From Chinchilla lanigera (taxonomy: Eukaryota > Chordata > Mammalia > Rodentia > Chinchillidae): a stretch of 64,000 nt of DNA. The position numbers and the translations under genes are program-made. The DNA is taken from contig NW_004955467.1 of assembly GCF_000276665.1 (NCBI RefSeq), positions 842,984-906,983 on the forward strand, given 5' to 3'. Under the pieces are notes generated by a model, which had not been told where the DNA came from, made no database searches, and worked only from the letters and a program-made list of their open reading frames with translations. Of the stretch, positions 61,110 to 64,000 are shown piece after piece. The first letter of the stretch is position 1; each line of letters starts with the position of its first letter.

Positions 61110-61265
61110 ATAATCTTTGTGGAGAATGGAAAGGGATCTGGGAATGAGAGAGACAGGAGGAAGGGGAGGGCAAGGGGGAAGTAAAAATGCCATAAGGATG
61201 GGTACCAATACTATACATGAATATATTCATTATGTATGGCAAACATATACTAAGAAAATTTTTAA
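61110..61265 (+). repeat. Unnamed dispersed repeat, copy C
   Basis: ggaggaaggggagggcaagg, then gaatatattcattatgtatg, then gcaaacatatactaagaaaa. Same block order as copies A and B. Confidence 0.5.
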
Positions 61266-61374
61266 ATGAAATTGTAAAGTATGAGTGCTAAAAAAGTAGT
61301 AAGTCAAGTCATCTTAAAATTTGGATTTAATAAATGATAATACAATTCATCATCTTTACAAAAATATTGTTAAG

Positions 61375-61455
61375 CTGTGCTATGAATAGCTCAGTGGTAG
61401 GTCACATGCCTAACATGTGACAGCCCTGGGTTCGACCCCAACAGCACACACACAC
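61375..61455 (+). mobile_element. ID-type SINE
   Basis: gctatgaatagctcagtggt, then ctgggttcgaccccaacagc. Confidence 0.8.
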
Positions 61456-61659
61456 TGAGCTGAGGGCTCAGTCCAGCGGTTCTCACAGACTTTGAGGACT
61501 CCTGAATGTCTCCAAGATCTTTCCATGTTTTTTGTGAGGCTAAAACTATTTTCATACTAATGCAGATGAATTGCCTTTTTCACTGTCAATTTCTGAACTG
61601 AGGTCACAAAAACACTGACAGGTTAAAGTTCTGGCATTCTTGCAGGAATCTAGACAGTG

Positions 61660-61890
61660 ACACTAAAGTGAACTGGTCCCTATATCTTGTACTCCGAGTA
61701 ACTACTTTGAAGATAACAATATGCAAGGTATTAACTATTGTTTTAAATTTTTATTTTACTGGGTTTTTTTCTTTTTTTGGTACTGAGGATCAAACTATGA
61801 CCTTGCACTTGCTAGGTAGGCACTGTGCCACCGAGCTATATCCCTAGCTTACCCGTTTTTTTTATTTAAAACTTAAAAAACTGAATTATC
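61660..61890 (+). mobile_element. L1 3'-UTR fragment
   Basis: tatatcttgtactccgagta, then gataacaatatgcaaggtat: the same 3' UTR as at 9780-9840. It is interrupted by a minus ID element and ends in ttatttaaaacttaaaaaac. Confidence 0.7.
61775..61855 (-). mobile_element. ID-type SINE in L1 3' UTR
   Basis: ttttggtactgaggatcaaa, then accgagctatatccctagct. Confidence 0.82.
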
Positions 61891-62969
61891 ATCATCATAT
61901 ATGTTACTATATCAGCATTGTCAGGATTTTTTTAAAAAGTGAGTTTCCCATAAAAATGCCATTGGTGCACAATTAACAATTACTACTTTTATGAACTCTC
62001 TATCCTCAAGTAAATGTGTTTGTTTGTTTTTTAATATCATGTCTGACAAAACAGGAAGTCTACATAAAGCACTTCTACATACTGAAGCATGATTGTTATG
62101 TCTAGGAAAAGCACTTGCTGTTTTCATAAAATTCCATTTTGTTTGAAAATACAACTGATAAACCTGTTATTCAGATTTGATATTTAAAAGACATTTTCTT
62201 GAAAATGAATGAAGTAAGTCTACCACAGCAAGGAAAACAATACTGATATTTATTCCAAGGATAAAAATGAACTTCCAAGCAAAAATTATTATTTTGGAAA
62301 ACTATTATTCACTATCATAAGCTTAAATACTTAAATGTCTGCTAAGATCTGGTCAATACATGCGCTTCTTTAAATTGTATTAGAAAAGGTATCAATATTT
62401 GAAGGATCTACATAACTCAATGAATCAATATTTTCCAAATGATCATTGTATGATGTATAAAAACACATGTAGGTGAATGTCTCAAAGTGAAAGGTCCACC
62501 AACAAATTTTAATCTACAGTATGAAAAGGTTGTTGATGTGCTTCAGATCCTACACTGTAGCTAACTTTTGAGAAAAGAAACACTTGTCAAATCTTGATGC
62601 ACTGTTGGAGAAAAACACCCACAAGACTACTAAAACTCTCCTCCCTTTCCAGCAACATACAGACGAGATCAGGTTTTCTTCATCTACTCTGACCAAAATA
62701 ACATTCAAAACAGAGGGGATGCAAATCTAGGTATCTTCTATTCACCATATAGATATCAGAAAGACTTGCACAATGTAAAACAGCACTTACCAACTGTTTT
62801 TGTTTTACATAGTCTGGTTATTTTCCATATCATTCATATTAATATTACTGAGTTTTTTTATCCTAAAATGCATTATAAAATAAATATTTTCACAGATTTC
62901 TCCATTGCAGTTTCTGATATCATGTAGATTAGACAGAAGTGACATAAAGCAACGTTTATTTTCATAATA
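61891..62969. other. Intergenic sequence, nothing recognised
   Basis: AT-rich, SINE-free block. No gene, no obvious repeat. Confidence 0.5.
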
Positions 62970-63068
62970 GCCAGGTGCAGTGCCATGTGCCTGTAGTCAC
63001 AGGTACTCAGAAGGCTGAGGAAGAAGCATCACTTCAGCCCATCAGGAGTTTGAGGCCAATCTGTCTAA
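62970..63068 (+). mobile_element. B1-like SINE, old
   Basis: agccaggtgcagtgccatgt, then gagtttgaggccaatctg. Confidence 0.7.
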
Positions 63069-63099
63069 ATAAATAAACAGACAGGCTGACAGATGGTCT

Positions 63100-63166
63100 G
63101 AAAAATGTGATTCAGTAATAGATCACTTGCCTAGCATTCACAAGGTCTTGGGTTTGATCCCCAGCA
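63100..63166 (+). mobile_element. ID-type SINE
   Basis: tgtgattcagtaatagatca, then cttgggtttgatccccagca. Confidence 0.8.

Positions 63167-63207
<41 letters not shown>
63167..63207 (+). repeat. (CA)n microsatellite at an ID SINE tail
   Basis: About 20 perfect CA units grown from the ID 3' end (agcaccacacacac). Confidence 0.97.
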
Positions 63208-63209
<2 letters not shown>

Positions 63210-63601
63210 ACAGTAACAACAAAAATTTCAGAGTATGAAGGCTTTGTAAGAAAAACAGTTTGAGTATTCCAGTAGTCCAAGCTTAGGCAACTAAACGCCC
63301 AAACACACACTGAGGATGCCAGACCCTTTCCTGCACTGTGTTATTTAAGGAAAGTGGGTTTCTCACTGTGGGATCTTTGGCTTCTCCCTTTCCTCTGTAG
63401 GCCTCCCTGTTCTCTATAGAAATGATGTTCAGCTGCTGGTGGGGGTAGAGAAAGAAGTTCAATGAGTAGAGAAGCTTTTGGTGGCAGAATCCAGAGGTCC
63501 TGATCATGTATTATTATGAGCAGGGTGAAGAAGTAGTTTTCTTTGGTTTCTTACAAAGGAAAGGACTCTATTGAACAATTTTATTCCAAAATTTGCTGCC
63601 T

Positions 63602-63720
63602 AGCTAGGCATGGTGGTGCACACCTGTAATCCCAGCACTCAGGAGGCTGAGGCAGGAGAATTGCCAAGTTTGAAACCAGCCTGGGATGCATAGCAAGACC
63701 CTATTTCAAAAAAAAAAAAG
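63602..63720 (+). mobile_element. B1 SINE
   Basis: tagctaggcatggtggtgca through ccctatttcaaaaaaa. Confidence 0.9.
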
Positions 63721-64000
63721 CTAATCTAATTTGTCTCCTAGTACAGATCCAGCGGTTCTTAGTTTTTCATTAGAGAAGTCTCTAATCATGAGGATTTATA
63801 GTTGTGTAATTGCCAACACTGGGAAACTGAGATTTCCTATTTTTATCTTCACTGTGGTAAGAATTGCTGATTTGATATCTTTACCCCACCGAAGAGGAAG
63901 TGAATGCTCTGCTCTGTCTCAGCCACAGTCCTCAAAGCCATCTCCTCTGCCTCACTGAGCCCTGGCTCGGATCCCTGCCTGAGGTCAGCCACATATTGCA

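Overview
This window is mammalian nuclear DNA, almost certainly from a rodent. One multi-exon gene is recognisable, split over about 51 kb with consensus splice sites. The rest is dominated by B1-type SINEs (with the internal 29-bp duplication seen in rodent B1), tRNA-like ID-type SINEs, L1, L2, MIR, hAT and LTR remnants. The B1 copies read 'cctgtaatcccagc' rather than the mouse form and the ID family is abundant, so a non-murid rodent such as a beaver or kangaroo rat is a reasonable guess. That is inference only.

Gene: the minus strand carries the 5' part of ULK2, the autophagy-initiating Ser/Thr kinase. Fourteen coding exons can be placed base by base (51120 down to 276). Every junction has GT/AG and the phases agree, giving 401 complete codons, about residues 31-431 if the missing first coding exon supplies about 30 residues. 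They cover most of the kinase domain (VAIK lysine, HRD, DFG, APE) and part of the Ser/Pro-rich linker with the LC3-interacting motif. The first coding exon and transcription start are not visible. They most likely lie in the 860-N gap (52021-52880) in the middle of a CpG island. The 3' half of the gene continues past base 1.

Layout: 1-13614 is the 3'-most exon and a large intron containing a nested retrotransposon stack. There, an old L1M fragment is split by a 7.26-kb, near-full-length lineage-specific L1 with a 13-bp target duplication. That L1 in turn carries a 3'-UTR fragment, two B1s and a tailless 5S rRNA retropseudogene. 13676-20851 is an intron with MaLR and LTR remnants and a local tandem duplication. 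21024-29159 is an intron with an L2 split by MER5A, MIRs and a degenerate LTR pair. 29160-37508 holds a cluster of seven exons with short introns and a mariner fossil. 37509-44265 is an intron with a minus-strand L1. 44266-51120 holds four short exons. 51741-53300 is the CpG-island promoter. 53300-64000 is 5' flanking sequence made mostly of SINE, MaLR and L1 fragments, with no gene seen.

No prokaryote-like system, CRISPR array or operon is present, and I found no convincing undescribed biological system. The most interesting observations are structural: short templated duplications, nested insertions with readable target duplications, a tailless 5S retrocopy, and two ID SINEs that look young.
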